Below are positions 52,446 through 64,000 of a stretch of DNA of 64,000 nt, piece after piece. Within the stretch, counting starts at the first letter, position 1; every line of letters starts with the position of its first letter. The stretch covers positions 393,383-457,382 of the forward strand of contig NW_025064888.1 of the NCBI RefSeq assembly GCF_019112545.1, read 5' to 3'. The notes under the pieces are model-generated. The model was not told the origin of the DNA and did not search any database. It saw only the letters and a program-made list of their open reading frames with translations. The translations under genes and the position numbers were made by a program. Origin of the DNA: Guyanagaster necrorhizus. Lineage: Eukaryota; Basidiomycota; Agaricomycetes; Agaricales; Physalacriaceae.

Positions 52446-54215
52446 ATGACGAGCAAAGAAATCCCCTATGATGTCTGGCAGTGTATCTCTGCTTTCGTCC
52501 CAGAATCCCAGTTGGCGGAGCTGTTCGCAGTGAACCGTGCCTTTCATCGTGCCGCTATGAATGTCCGATACAGGCGCGTAGAATTCAATGCATTCAATGA
52601 TCACAAGATGTGGCTCTTGGAGCGGCTGAGGTAAGTTCATTGTGTCCTCTTTTTCCTCCCAATATCAACTTTAAGCAAATAGGGACCCGGTCGTAGCCAA
52701 GCGCGTCCATACCCTTCACGTTGAAACGTGGTCCGTGTTTACCTCCCACTACCTCCGAGGGTTGACTATCTATTGCTCGGACGAAATCATTCGAGCCATG
52801 ATAGGTGCTGTGCAAGGAATGACAAACCTCCGCGAATTACATATACACTGGCGGAACCATCTTTTCTCCCAAGACCTCGTACCGTTTTTCACCACAGTAT
52901 GGGAACTAAAGGCCGACATTCACCGCCTCGTTCTAGTGGCGCCGCTCGGGCGCTTCCGCACCCTTCTCTCCACCGCAACCCGCAAGTTCAGACATTTACG
53001 GCAACTCGAAATCGTAGTGCAGAAGGACAGCTTTTCTTCCGCCGCAGATGACATGAATGCGGCCAATGTCCAGCAGGACATTTTCACACCGTTCATCAAT
53101 AACGCACAAGAAACGCTTCAAAGTTTGTTCATCAAGACCGTATCCGGTGTTGATTTTACACCGGTCATTGCCTCTTTAGGTTACTTTCCGTGTTTGCGTA
53201 AACTGGCGCTTGTGATTCCCCCACCCGGCGAAAGCCTTGTCCAAATGCTCAATGCTCACGCAGAGACGCTCACCCATTTCGAGTGGGCAATGTCCTCGCT
53301 CGACCCAGATGTTATGGACTCGGAGGACGTCGACGATGCAGTGGAATCTCTCACTTCGAATGTTGACTTTGTCGACATGGATACGCTGGGATTGTACATC
53401 ACCCAACGGTGTTACCCCATCGCGCTTAAATGTATATCGAAGAACGCCCAATCTCTAACCAGACTTCATATCGATGGTCTGTTGATGCGAGATGGCCAGC
53501 TTGATAAGTTGACGGGACTACTTGGGAGCTCGTGCTTGAAAACTTTGAGCATTACGGTGGAGACACTCAGTCTTGATGCCATCGAGATTTTATCTCGTTT
53601 GCCACCCAGTCTGAAATCTCTGTGTCTTGGATTTAGGAACATCAAGCTTCCCCAGGAGGTTTGTTATCGTCTTCCCCTTATGCTTACGTTGACAAGATCG
53701 TTTTCCAGCCGTCTACACTACCACCGTCTACGCTATCCATTCATCAACTTACTGAACTCGATATACGAGGAGCATATCTCTCGCTATCCCATCTGAGCGT
53801 CGTTTTGTCTGCTTTTGCGCATTACTTCCTGCTCTCAGGCCTTGAGAGTCTTAATGTTGACGTTCAGAGTCTGAACCCCCAGCTGATCGATCTGCTTGCT
53901 ACTTGCCTCCCATCGATGTACTCGCTATGGTTACGCATCATCGAGCTTACTGGGGAGAACGACGAGGATGATCGTTGGTTAACGAAACTGGTGAGTAACT
54001 GATCACCGCAATCTTGGATTTACCGTTCTAGTATTGAACTATAGGGCGCCTTCACGACTGATATGAAAGGACGGTGGTATCCTAAATGGAGACTCGAAGA
54101 TGTGCGGATCACTTCAACGTATTTTGATGCTTCGAGACCCGGAGAAGCCGTAAGATTGACGGAACATACGGAGATTGTTGAAGTGTTGGCGTTATCGATA
54201 CCAGCTATGCGATGA
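52446..54215 (+). CDS. F-box protein with leucine-rich C-terminal region
   Basis: Four exons, 52446-52630, 52683-53658, 53709-53990 and 54045-54215, give 537 residues. The first 45 residues (IPYDVWQCISAFVPESQLAELF) form an F-box-like motif that would bind Skp1 in an SCF ubiquitin ligase. The remainder has irregular leucine-rich units such as LRELHIHW, LRQLEIVV, LRKLALVI, LKTLSITV, LKSLCLGF and LTELDIRG, a substrate-recognition type arrangement. Such proteins are numerous and variable in mushroom genomes. The 50-nt intron 53659-53708 was placed because it restores the leucine-rich reading. It converges on the FAD oxidase gene. Confidence 0.82.
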
Positions 54216-54376
54216 GATACAACAAAGCTATATTTTTATAATGTGTTAACTGGAATTAATGCTACATTTACTTAGAGGCCACTGAACTTGTCGACCATCC
54301 TTATGGCCTACCTACTAAGATATCCCGCACGAAGGGTCCACTATGTTGTGGAAAGATTGTTCTTCATGCAGTATTC

Positions 54377-56256
54377 TTACTGGATGCTTAAGGGAAAGTC
54401 AAAGACACCAGTTGGGTCATATTGACTTTTCAGAGCTACCAGCCTCGGATAATGCGATTTGTAGTAAAGGTAGTACTCTGAACATAGTAAATATCAGTCT
54501 TCGGACGAGAAGTTATAGGATTGCGGACGTACCATTTTCGAGCTGGTCGTCAGCATAGTTTACGTAGGCCCCGTAATCCCAACCATCACCCATAGTTGAA
54601 GTGAGAGCATCAGCGGCACCTACGAAGAAACTGATGAGTAAGAGGAGTAGAAAGACACGATGTTATCATACCATCCAAGAAAGTGAAACCGTCTTCAGGA
54701 TATGGTGGTTCGTAATTACTGGACGAGGCATACAACTGGACAGTAAACAATGCACTCCTTGTTGCAAACGCCGTCGAGTCTACATTTATCGAGTTGATGA
54801 ACGAGTTTGTTCCCCCGTACAGCTCGAATTGCATGAACCAGTTCTAAATTAGAGATAAATACGACCTCAAAAAAGTTTTATGCGAAGAGCAGACAAACCG
54901 TCTCTGAATTATAACCTTCATATGCGAGATACTTCATGTAGGCCTCGAAAGCGTCCAAAGTAATGGGCTGCTCTTCCGGTGTCATCAACGATTTAGCATA
55001 GAAAGTGTCAGTTTTGTCCGGCCCCGCAGCTTTGGTGTTGACGACACCGTCACCCAAAATCTGAACTGAATCGATGTACGTTCCATTGCCAGAGAACTGT
55101 CCATCCACCGGAGGCATCGACTGCAAGAATGGATCCAACACACTCTGAAGGGTATCTATGGAGTCGCCATACCATCCGCCAGTCAACTCAAGAGAGACAG
55201 TCCCTTCGGAGTCACCTTTCCCGAGATTGATTTCGGCGCCAAATTCAGGTGGAATATCCGTCGTCACGAAGTCTTGGAATTGGGTTAGAGCAGCTGCAGC
55301 ATCAGAGTAATTCATTTGCCAATTGTATGCGTAGACGGTTGCAAAAGATGGCGCAGGGAACGTCTCGGCATCTATAGAGGTGATGATACCAAACGAGGAT
55401 GCGGCACCTCTCATTGCCTAGATAAACGTAAGGAATCGTTAGCTAATCATCCGAACACCGGAAAAGGGGCGTCACGTACCCAGAAGAGATCTGATTCAGA
55501 GCTGCTCGATGGCTCTACAATCGTGCCATTGGCCAAGACCACAGTCATTGATTGAACTGTGTCGAGGGTCAGACCCCACATTCGAGACGTAAATCCAAAC
55601 CCTCCACCAGCTGAAGTACGTGAGATTTGGCTGATCCTCACCACTGAAAAAAATTCTGAGAACTCACAGACATGACCACCAATTCCTACATAAGTACAAG
55701 TTCCATGGGGAAGGGCCCTACCCTGGTTGTTCAATGCAAACGCGACATCTCCCAACCTGTTACCCGTTTCTATTGTTGCAGTACCCGAAGACGCGTCGAC
55801 ATCCACCCTGGTCATGTTGCTCAAGTCAATAACTAGGGAACCATTTTTGCCCCCTAGGCCATTAGCAATGTAGCTATGCTGCAACAATGTTAGTAAGGAC
55901 GTGAAGAGGGAAAGGAAGGAGCGAACTTACACCGCCGCTTCTTGCAACGATCTGCAGACTTTCGGAGGTGCAACTAACGACGGCGGCAACCTCTTCTGTC
56001 GTTGAAGGATATGTGACTGCTACTGGAGCAAAATCGAAACGCAGGTTGACTGTGGGCACGACAACTTTCAACATGCAGTAAATGAAGAAACAGAAAACCC
56101 CCTACACGGCTTGCTCGCAGCAGCATACGAGGAACTTCCAGGGAAGACAGCAGCTATCTGAGCGGCGGACAAACAATCCTGCAGACCTGAGATATCCGCA
56201 AGAACGGAGACGACGAGCGTCGCGATCGTGAGAAGGAAAGAAGTCGGGCTACCCAT
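54377..56256 (-). CDS. Secreted FAD-linked oxidase of the BBE/AA7 type
   Basis: Flavoprotein of the vanillyl-alcohol oxidase/BBE superfamily, which in fungi includes gluco- and chito-oligosaccharide oxidases. The signal peptide covers about the first 20 residues. The FAD-binding domain shows VAVTYPSTTEEVAAVV, RSGGHSYIANG and LPHGTCTYVGIGGH. The His in RSGGHS and the Cys in GTCTYVG are the two usual covalent FAD attachment residues, so bicovalent flavin is likely. The C-terminal BBE segment YYLYYKSHYPRL and YDPTGVFDFPLSI ends the protein. Seven to eight exons; a TATATA lies about 30 bp upstream of the ATG. The substrate is unknown. Confidence 0.9.
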
Positions 56257-56546
56257 TGAATAAAGCTGAGACCATCCTCACTCGTTTATATACGAGAGAC
56301 AATACACGGGCATCGAGCCTCCCATATACTCCTGCCCCGTCTGACGGAGCAAAGCGGTACGGGCAAATTGGAGCGTGTTTCAAGCTTGCGCTTACATTAC
56401 AAGTCCACGATTATGCAAAGCCCTACCAGTCGGAATGAACAAACCGTCTCCAGTTTTTCTATGTACGCCGACCCCCTGACCATTATTAGATGGTGCTCTC
56501 TGATGATCTCCGATGCGTAAGTCCCATCTCTCCCGGAACTCTACCT

Positions 56547-58394
56547 TCACTTATAGTCCAGGCGCCCGGTGGTGCCTGAGATCGTAATCTCGTCCTGGGC
56601 GTCCCGCGTAATGAGTAGCATAAGCTTTTTCCATTTTGTCAGATGGTGCCGGACTTCGTCTTTGGAAAGAATGTTAGAATTGAAGTCGGCGCTTAACTCG
56701 ATAACCCCTTTCCATGATGAGATGCGAAAGAACCTATACCCAGGTCTTCAAACAAACCGGTATCGTCGATTCCAAAGAAAGCGCTTACGGTCCAGGGTCA
56801 TTTCTGTTCAGCGAGGAGAAAAACTTTGGAACAGTCAAGACGGTCTTACCGCTGTGATCAGCGTAGGTCGGTTGCAGGTATCTTTCTCCTACACCATCAC
56901 TCGACAGCATGTAGCACTGATTAGGTGGCAATCTAAATATAAAATTCGATGAGCTGATATCGCGAACAATAATATACCAACCCACAAATCAGATACAGCT
57001 GCGTCTTTCATAGACGCAGACATGATCTGTCCGAGCTGTGCCATGCAGCTTAAAGGGGCAGGAACGGCTCTTTGATGGTTATAGAGTTCACGAATAGTAG
57101 CCATTGCTTTGAAGAGAAGATTCCTGTTGAGCGGCAACAGTTCTCCTGATGAAGAACAGAACATTGATACTGGTATTCGCATCATTGTCATACCGATAGC
57201 ATAACCAGGATATCCCTCATGGGTTGGTTGAGAATAAGGCTCCATTAAACGACTCCGACAGTTCACAAGACTGTAATTGTTTAAGAATGATTCTAAATCA
57301 TTCTTATGCGGGGGGTTGTCGGACATGACAACCATGGCTAGCGCTGCGTGAGCTAAGATTTTATATCAGACATACAGAGTGGATTAGATGCTAGACAACG
57401 AACCTAAATGCGTGACAGTGTATGCTCGTTGAGATGGCAAGGAGGCTTTGAGCCCTTTGAGTATCAAGTCTGATTCCCGATTCGAGAGGACGATTTCGTC
57501 TCGTTTACAGAGAGGCCAGCGGATGTCTCTGGTACGTCGCCGGAACCCATAGGGATTCTTCCCTCATGTGATAACTGTTGGGCAATGGAGTCCACTGCTA
57601 GAACTTACCTGAGATGCTTTAAAGACACCGCTGTAGATGGTTTGCATGGACTGATAATAAGGGTGGTCAAACGAAGGTTGTTCAGCAGAGTGAGGTGGTA
57701 TGGGGCGAGGCTCAACAGCGGACAAGATGTTGTAAACACAAGGGCTGAGGTTATGGACCTCGTTTCCCCAGGCGATGTCATAGGACGTGGAAGAATCCAA
57801 CGAGCGCGCGACCTGAGTCAAGTAATGACTGGATACAAGCTTGATTCCTGGGCCATCAAAGGGAGCATGATGACTCTGGAAAAGAAATCCTACACGAGTG
57901 ATGGTATCGTCTGCGGCTGACGCGTGGGTAACAAAGTGCAGCCACGTTTGATCGCCAGCACTGGATGGTATCCTTGTCTGGCCCACTTGCGTCCGAAGTT
58001 CATTTAGATCCAGGACTTGTTGATCATGGACTACAAATGTGCGCCCTACCCACTCGTCCGCACCACTCGGCGTCGGGGAGTGGTATTCCAGATAGCTGTA
58101 GTTGTCATCACGAACGGAAATGGTGCATGCAATGATCGGTACATGGTATCGAAGCCATTTCCAAGCGTTGCGGCAGGTTTCTATGATTTTTGCCCTTGCG
58201 AAGGCGTATTCGAGGTCTACATAGACGGCAAAAAATAGGGTCTGGTCTCCTTGAACATAACGATTCATGATATCATGAGCGCACTCGCCACCAGCGAGAA
58301 GGCGAATGCGGGCTTCTGCACCATCGTCAGTATGAAGGCATTTCCACTGGAACTGCTCCAGGTCGAATTTCGCTAGGAGTTGGTCGTCGTTCAT
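56547..58394 (-). CDS. CoA-dependent acyltransferase-like protein
   Basis: Resembles fungal proteins of the condensation/acyltransferase fold related to trichothecene 15-O-acetyltransferase. The N-terminal half runs from MNDDQLLAKFDLEQFQWKC at 58394. The segment VGFLFQSHHAPFDGPGIKL contains HHAPFDG, which corresponds to the family's catalytic HHxxxDG motif. The second half carries LAHAALAMVVM, GYAIGMTMMRIPV and, at the end, WKGVIELSADFNSNILSK with a short C-terminus EITISGTTGRL. About five exons; the intron near 56770 is about 43 nt. No signal peptide, so probably cytosolic. Function as an acetyltransferase in secondary metabolism is an inference. Confidence 0.7.
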
Positions 58395-60114
58395 GGAGAC
58401 AAGTATCCGGCATACCCTCAGGGTAGGCAACAAGATTCGCCTCGCCCGCTTTTGGACGAGCTCGTCGACAGCAGTGGCAGCGGCACGTGGCGAATCTAGT
58501 CGGGTCGGTTTCGCAATTGTCCCTCCATGGCTCAGGTCAAATGAGCATCGCCGCCATACCTCACTTTATCCGTCTCGGTACCCAGCTATGGGAGCGCGAC
58601 TGGGCCACCTACGGCCGTCCGGGCGACCGAGTCGACCTCTCACACCGATAGCCAAATCGCAGTTATACGGATAGTGACTATGCAAGTCTCAACCGTCTTT
58701 CGTCAACTCGCTTTCTGGGCCTCGTCTGCCACAGGCTCGCCGCCGCCTCCCCCGTCGGTGCAGTTCCGGATCATGCCCGCCAGTTCGCCCCGAGGGGGAA
58801 CTGGCGTTCTCGACACGCAGAGATGCTACGTCTCTGCGACGCCAAGTGTCAGTTCAGCCGTGGCGGGCATGCATAGGCCTTACTAAGGGTCTTACTATAT
58901 GGATTGCAAGCCTCATTGGATCTGCACAAGACACTCGACATACCTCATAAGCCTGGCGACATCTCCAAGCGATCTTATACGGACCACTTGGGTCTCGCAA
59001 GACACGACCATCAGGGGAGTGTGTCTAGCATCTCGCTCGCAAGGTCGAAAGGTCGCGACTGATGAATTAATGAATGTGAGAGCATACACGACGAGCTAGC
59101 TAGTACTATGACTAAAACAAAACTGGGCTGAACGTGCTCGCCAGACGAGCCAACAGCTCGTTGTCGGGCAACTCCTCAACAAGGATGGGCAGGTGACGAA
59201 GCCACGCTGGAGGCACGATAGGGGACAACCATAAGCTCGACTACGCGAGCGAGAAGAAGAAAAATGGCGTACCTGTTACCTGGCCACACAAAGACGGGCG
59301 GACGATGACAGCAAGGCTGGAGAGACTGCATCCAAGCAGCACGACGAGTTCTAGGAGGAACAGGACGAGGAAAAGCGAAGAAGGGAGTATAACCACGACG
59401 ACAAGACCGATTAGTTTCAAGGCGATCAAAGGGTCCGAGACGAGGCTGCGGAGAAATGGTAGAATCCAGACGACGGCGGCATGAGCGAGAAGGTTAGCAA
59501 GAGAAATCACACCGGAAGCAGGAGGTGGTGGGGTTAAAACGAGAGCATTGAGCTGACAGGACGTCCCTACAGGTTCGCACTCGGAGATCCTTAATAGATC
59601 CTTATCGGATGGGGTTCTCGACACGACCCTATTACCACGCTGGCACTCGTGACGAGCTGCCAGGCAGAGTCTCCGGCGAGAATCTCCCCAGGAGGGAGCA
59701 GCCAGAAAGGCTCAAGCTCGAGCGACTGGTGGGCGCACGATAAGCACCGCTGCCAAGGATGTATTATGTACATGCACGAACCGATGGTTATTATCTACGC
59801 CACGCGTCGTGGTCGGTGGACGAGCTCGGACTGTGACGGGGTTGCTGTACAGAGGAGTGTTGGGTATCAATGAACTCTTAATTGGACTCTACGATGACGA
59901 AGGACGAAGGAGCAGAGGCAGGTCTTAAGACTGTATCAAATAATATTATCGAAGCGAGTGGCTAGCAGAAAGGAGTGCAATGTCCGGCGGCAAGATTCTA
60001 TGGAAGAAGGACAAAGGAGAGGAGGCATGTCTCGACGACATGCTAAGACGGTAATCCTATATATTCGAAGAGGATATATACCAGAAGGGAGGGTATAATG
60101 AGGCGTGTTCGCTC
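58395..60114. other. 1.7-kb stretch without a supported gene
   Basis: Holds the acyltransferase promoter and the hairpin-rich segment at 58772-58871. A minus-strand frame at 59241-59624 is hydrophobic but has no ATG start. No gene called. Confidence 0.45.
58772..58871. repeat. Nested inverted repeats, hairpin-rich segment
   Basis: An outer 11-bp perfect inverted repeat pairs 58772-58782 with 58861-58871. Inside it, cgccagttc (58779-58787) pairs with gaactggcg (58798-58806), TGGCGT (58802-58807) with ACGCCA (58839-58844), gacac (58812-58816) with gtgtc (58846-58850), and gcagaga with tctctgc (58817-58837). Some pairs are mutually exclusive, so alternative folds are possible. Confidence 0.65.
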
Positions 60115-60335
60115 TGCCGACGAGATCATCAGGACTCCGATCGACGGACTGCGCTGCAAGTCGACATAGCCCATCGACGTTGAAGACACGTCTGCGCTCT
60201 GCGTGGCGAAGGGCATCGTTGATGCTGGACATGTAAAATTACGGGTTAGACATGTACCCCACAGAACAACATGTATGAGACTTACATCCACCGCCCTGAC
60301 GTGTAGTCAAAAAGGTCGTTACGAAAATGCGCCAT
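60115..60335 (-). pseudogene. N-terminal fragment of an APH-like kinase gene
   Basis: Exon 1 (60335-60286) encodes MAHFRNDLFDYTSGRW and joins across a GTAAGT..CCAG intron to exon 2 starting at 60224, which encodes ALRHAERRRVFNVDGL and LAAQSVDRSPDDLVG. This is the start of the phosphotransferase (APH) family common in mushroom genomes, which should go on with a segment like FTKLAEGGFNR and about 500 more residues. Nothing of the sort follows; the frame soon ends. So this is a truncated copy, probably non-functional. Confidence 0.65.
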
Positions 60336-60934
60336 GATGGAGAACGCGCGATGTGGCGGCCAACGGGTCGGGGCAGCGATGGAGCTCGAGAAGGAAAAGT
60401 GGAGTGAACGCAGGGGGAGCCTCGCGCTCCCAAGACACGGCATGCTAATATACGTGGAGGGGCGGAAGAAGGGATCAAATGTAAGAAACCAGCCAGCACG
60501 GATCTAGTGACCCACCCACCCCCCAATTGTCTGTTATACCTCTTCGCGGTTCAAGAGACGACACTTAGGTGCCCTCGCGTTAGCTAACGTTGTCTCGAGG
60601 TCGGTACGGAATCGTGAATACATACGGCGGGGTGGATCAAGTACTCCTGAGAGGCGGGTTGTACCTCTTGAAAGGAGAACCACACTGCACGAAGATGTCC
60701 TGTCCAGTCGCAGGCGTGTGGGCAATGCGGCCCGTTTCGGCAGTCTGCAAGCGCTTGCCAAAAAGGTGGTCTTGCAATTGCGGTATCAGAAAGGGATGCG
60801 AGTTAGAATCTCGAAGGTTGCGATGAGACTTATTTACTCAAATCTCTCCCAGGTTAATTGATTGTTAATCCTTGTCCGATTGAATATCGTAGCATAAACA
60901 TTAATCAATACCCAGAAACGTACGGGCGAAACAT
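60336..60934. other. Intergenic stretch
   Basis: Upstream DNA of the kinase fragment and 3' flank of the MRH-domain gene. No further gene recognised. Confidence 0.45.
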
Positions 60935-62266
60935 TCACAGACGAGTAACTCTTCCGCTGCCCAAATCTCGACCTCTGAAAGCAGCAGCATTGTTGGCAGA
61001 CTCAACAGCAGGTTGAATTGAGGTAGCGGTCGACTCTAACGGGGCCACAGAGACAGCTGGCGTAAATGAAGATGGTTGGGTCGGAGGAGCGTTGGTCACA
61101 TCGTCATCTTCATCATCCTCACCCAACATAAATGGAGCCCTCTCCTCAGCGGTCCCTTCTTCTTTCTTCTTCTGATATTGTCGCGACTGCAGATCTGGTT
61201 GAGGTTGAGATGATAGTTTTTGAACTTGAGACTGATGTGAGACAGGGTTCGTTTTCGCTGCGGTTCCATTACGAGGCGGTCGCACGAATCCTCCATCGCC
61301 ATCTCCCGTATCCACACCACTCTGATGGCTTACGGGGTTGGTTCTGCCGCTAAATCCACCGGCACCGCCTTGACTGGAGCGCGACCAGCCTGCACCCTGA
61401 CCACCTTCGTACATCCCTGCCATCCAGTCTTTAAACAAATCTAGGCCCTCTTTGAGATGGTACCGCATTGAGTCGACGTTGAACTGTGGAATCTGGTCGA
61501 ATCCATGTAGGCGTAGCACGTATCGGTTGTGAAGAGTTCCAAGGGTAAGGTAGAGCATTAGAAGGACAAGAATGATGACAATAAGGGATGCGAAAAATCC
61601 CCATGGTCCTGAGCGTTCGCCGGTAGGACAAGCAAACTAAGTTACGCATCAGCACAAGATAACACTGAAAAGGTAGTGGGACATGCATGTGTTCGCCATT
61701 CCACAAAGAATGCACAGGCTTCATCATCTCCTTGAGGCAGTTGTGCGAGAAGTTTGGGTGCCCCAGCGCCAAAAACAGCAGTATCGCAGATGAATTCAAT
61801 GACAGTGTTGGCAGTATATTGGGAATTACACCGTGAACCAGAAGTCAGTACTATCCGGACGATATTTTCGGGTGAAAGGTCCAAAGTCGTGTTGGTCTTT
61901 CTGTGATGCGTTCAGCGATTGCAGCTGCGCAGAAAACAGCACACACCCAAGCGAGAAATCTCCGTGGTCCCGTCTAACAACTCCACCAACGTCGGGGTCG
62001 TCAAGACCCCAAGTCTCAGACGCGACTGACCTGCATACATTAATCCTAAATTCCTTCCCACCCGGTGAGGAGAATGTGTAGTCCTTGCTACAGAGCACAG
62101 TCAATGCAGGTGACGGGGTATCATTCACTGCTTACCTGGCCTTGAGAGGGTTCAGATCAAAGTAGTCACCATTGGAGGCATGAATTGTGCACGGCCTTTC
62201 GTCTGCTACAACCGCCAATATTGAATACGATAATGATAGTATAGAGAGGAGAAGAGGCGCCTTCAT
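60935..62266 (-). CDS. MRH-domain type I membrane protein
   Basis: Mannose-6-phosphate-receptor homology protein, related in layout to Mrl1/Atg27-type sorting receptors of the Golgi-endosome system. A signal peptide covers about the first 21 residues (MKAPLLLSILSLSYSILAVV). The luminal MRH domain follows, with PCTIHASNGDYFDLNPLKA, FRINVCRSV, VRIVLTSGSRCN, and FICDTAV through EWRTHFACP; paired cysteines are kept. One membrane helix lies at about FFASLIVIILVLLMLYLTL. The cytosolic tail of about 190 residues is Gly/Ser/Gln-rich with an acidic patch (GEDDEDDDV). About five exons. It is divergent from the complex I gene over 166 bp. Confidence 0.85.
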
Positions 62267-62432
62267 TGAGCAATGACGATAATGGAGCTGTAAGCGATGC
62301 AGGGGTGCAACTTCAATCGGAGCCTAAATACTTAGCTGGGCGGAGACGAAATTGTCGGCGACCAATCAGATCATTTCCAAAGGACACCGCGTCCTTCCGA
62401 AACTTCACTGGTCGTCGTCGACGTCAACGACG
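62267..62432. promoter_or_regulatory. Divergent promoter, MRH protein and complex I gene
   Basis: The 166-bp gap between two divergent start codons must hold both promoters. Neither a clear TATA box nor a known site was identified. Confidence 0.5.
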
Positions 62433-64000
62433 ATGCTCAGCCGTCTAGTTGCCCGTTCTCGGGCTTTCGCGCCCTCCTTCACCAGATGCATTTCTTCATC
62501 GCATCCTTGTCGCGCCAGCCCTGCAGAAGACGCCCAAACTAAAACTGCGTTTGATTATCACACTGTAGAGGACCTTCAGGGCATGCATGCCTCAGAAATT
62601 CTTGCAGAGGCAGATACCAGATCGACGACCAATATGAGGCATTTTACCGTTAATTTCGGGTGAGCCGCGTCCTGATATCCATGGAATCGAACGCTAACCA
62701 ACGGAACAGTCCTCAGCATCCTGCGGCTCATGGCGTGTTGCGAATGATTCTCGAGCTCAATGGCGAGGAAGTTCTCCGCGCGGACCCACACATTGGCCTT
62801 TTGCATCGAGGGACAGAGAAGTTGATTGAGTACAAGACATATATCCAGGCGCTACCTTATTTCGACCGGCTGGACTATGTTTCTATGAGTGGGTACATCT
62901 TGTCACTTCTATTGTGCGGAGGTTGACATTTTTGCCAGTGACAAACGAATTATGTTACTCATTGGCTGTCGAGAAATTGCTGAATATCGAGGTGCCGGAC
63001 CGTGGAAAATGGATACGCACATTATTTGGAGAGATCACAAGAATTTTGAACCGTGTGTTTCCAGAAGTAACTATCTTGTGCTATGCTCATCTCCATGATA
63101 GATCTTATGGCTATTCTCACACATGCTATGGACGTTGGTGCGCTAACGCCTTTCCTGTGGGGTTTCGAGGAACGAGAGAAACTTATGGAAGTAAGACCGA
63201 CGGCCTCCGCCTTCAAAGCACGAAAGCTAACATCGCTATCAAGTTCTATGAGCGGGTTTCCGGCGCACGTCTTCATAGTGCCTATGTCCGTCCGGGCGGT
63301 GTAGCGTTTGACCTCCCCCATGGTCTTCTGGACGACATTTTCAATTGGGCTACGCAGTTCGGATCAAGGGTAGATGAAGTGGAAGAGGTAAGAAAAAGGA
63401 TTATGTTTTGTATCTTTCGATTCACTTCTGCTAGGTACTTACTGGCAATCGAATTTGGAAAGAGCGGACGATCGGTGTCGGTGTTGTTGACGCTGCTGAT
63501 GCTCTGAATTACAGCTTTAGCGGCGTCATGCTGAGGGGTAGTGGCGTGAAATGGGATCTCAGAAAAACATCGCCGTATGACAAGTATGACGAGGTATGCA
63601 GTTCTTCCGTATCGCAAACGCTATAAACTGACTTGCTTGCTGCAGGTTGAATTTGACATCCCGGTCGGCCAGCACGGGGACTGTTACGATAGATATCTTT
63701 GCCGTGTGCAAGAGATGCGGGAGAGTTTAAGGATCATCAATCAGGCATGTATATATTTCTATGGCTTTGAGGCGTTCGCTCACATCTTGTTATAGTGCTT
63801 GAATAAAATTACACCTGGTGCATTCAAGGTCGACGATCATAAACTTGTGCCACCTCCAAGAGCAAGTATGAAGGAGAGCATGGAGAGTTTGATCCACCAT
63901 TTCAAGGTTAACCTACATTTATCCGCAATCTCCCGCTTGGCTGACGGACCTGTTACTTAGATCTTCTCCGAGGGATATTCCGTGCCACCTGGTGAAACAT
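62433..64000 (+). CDS. nuo-49: Complex I 49-kDa subunit (NDUFS2), 3' end outside window
   Basis: Core hydrophilic subunit of NADH:ubiquinone oxidoreductase in the mitochondrial matrix arm, forming part of the quinone pocket. The N-terminus ([19 protein letters not shown]) is a mitochondrial targeting sequence. Family segments follow in order: [85 protein letters not shown], and [18 protein letters not shown]. Introns of about 50 nt split the gene. The window ends inside an exon after YSVPPGE; the last ~90 residues, with the conserved C-terminal Arg, are missing. Confidence 0.95.

Noticed and set aside
59241..59624. Hydrophobic minus-strand frame resembling a membrane protein
   Set aside because: It has no ATG start, and its hydrophobic runs come from CT-rich DNA read in reverse.

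Overview
The window looks like a gene-dense stretch of a nuclear chromosome from a basidiomycete fungus, most likely an Agaricomycete. Genes are split by many short introns of about 45-60 nt with GT..AG ends and CTNAC-like branch sites. Several families are typical of mushrooms: a seven-helix membrane protein, a decayed ankyrin family with a WLSPRM motif, an APH-like kinase fragment, F-box proteins, and an alpha-1,3-glucanase with WSC domains. All exon models were read by eye.

Layout. 1-3.5 kb: a copy of a seven-helix membrane protein gene and a broken copy of the 3' end of a lipin gene; together they form the left arm of a large inverted repeat. 4.6-8.6 kb: annexin and a GT8-like glycosyltransferase, convergent. 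9.8-11.7 kb: a decayed ankyrin-family gene. 12.2-19.1 kb: MCM6, an Rtc3/SBDS-domain protein and the ABC-F ATPase Arb1. 19.2-21.0 kb: a broken unrecognised gene. 21.6-34.5 kb on the plus strand: a large formin, an S28-family peptidase that lacks its catalytic serine, and the complete lipin (phosphatidate phosphatase). 33.9-36.0 kb: the right arm of the inverted repeat with the second membrane protein gene. 36.0-37.2 kb: an AT-rich element with terminal inverted repeats. 37.7-41.5 kb: GH71 glucanase with four WSC domains. 42.4-47.1 kb: Afg1 mitochondrial ATPase, urease accessory protein UreF and a Sld3-like replication factor. 47.1-49.4 kb: no clear gene. 49.4-58.4 kb: Zn2Cys6 regulator, F-box protein, secreted FAD oxidase and a CoA-dependent acyltransferase-like protein. 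58.4-60.9 kb: mostly non-coding, with a nested-hairpin segment and a kinase fragment. 60.9-64.0 kb: MRH-domain membrane protein and the 49-kDa subunit of complex I, cut by the window end.

Most genes are housekeeping genes with no shared pathway. MCM6 and the Sld3-like protein both act in replication initiation but lie 30 kb apart. The most unusual features are the 2,132-bp near-identical inverted repeat (1355-3486 and 33910-36041) whose outer edge touches the AT-rich element, the chimeric ORF made by the truncated lipin copy, 4-nt microexons inferred in two unrelated genes and a 6-nt one in annexin, a Ser-to-Gly change at the S28 nucleophile, and a recent tandem duplication of a WSC exon-intron unit.
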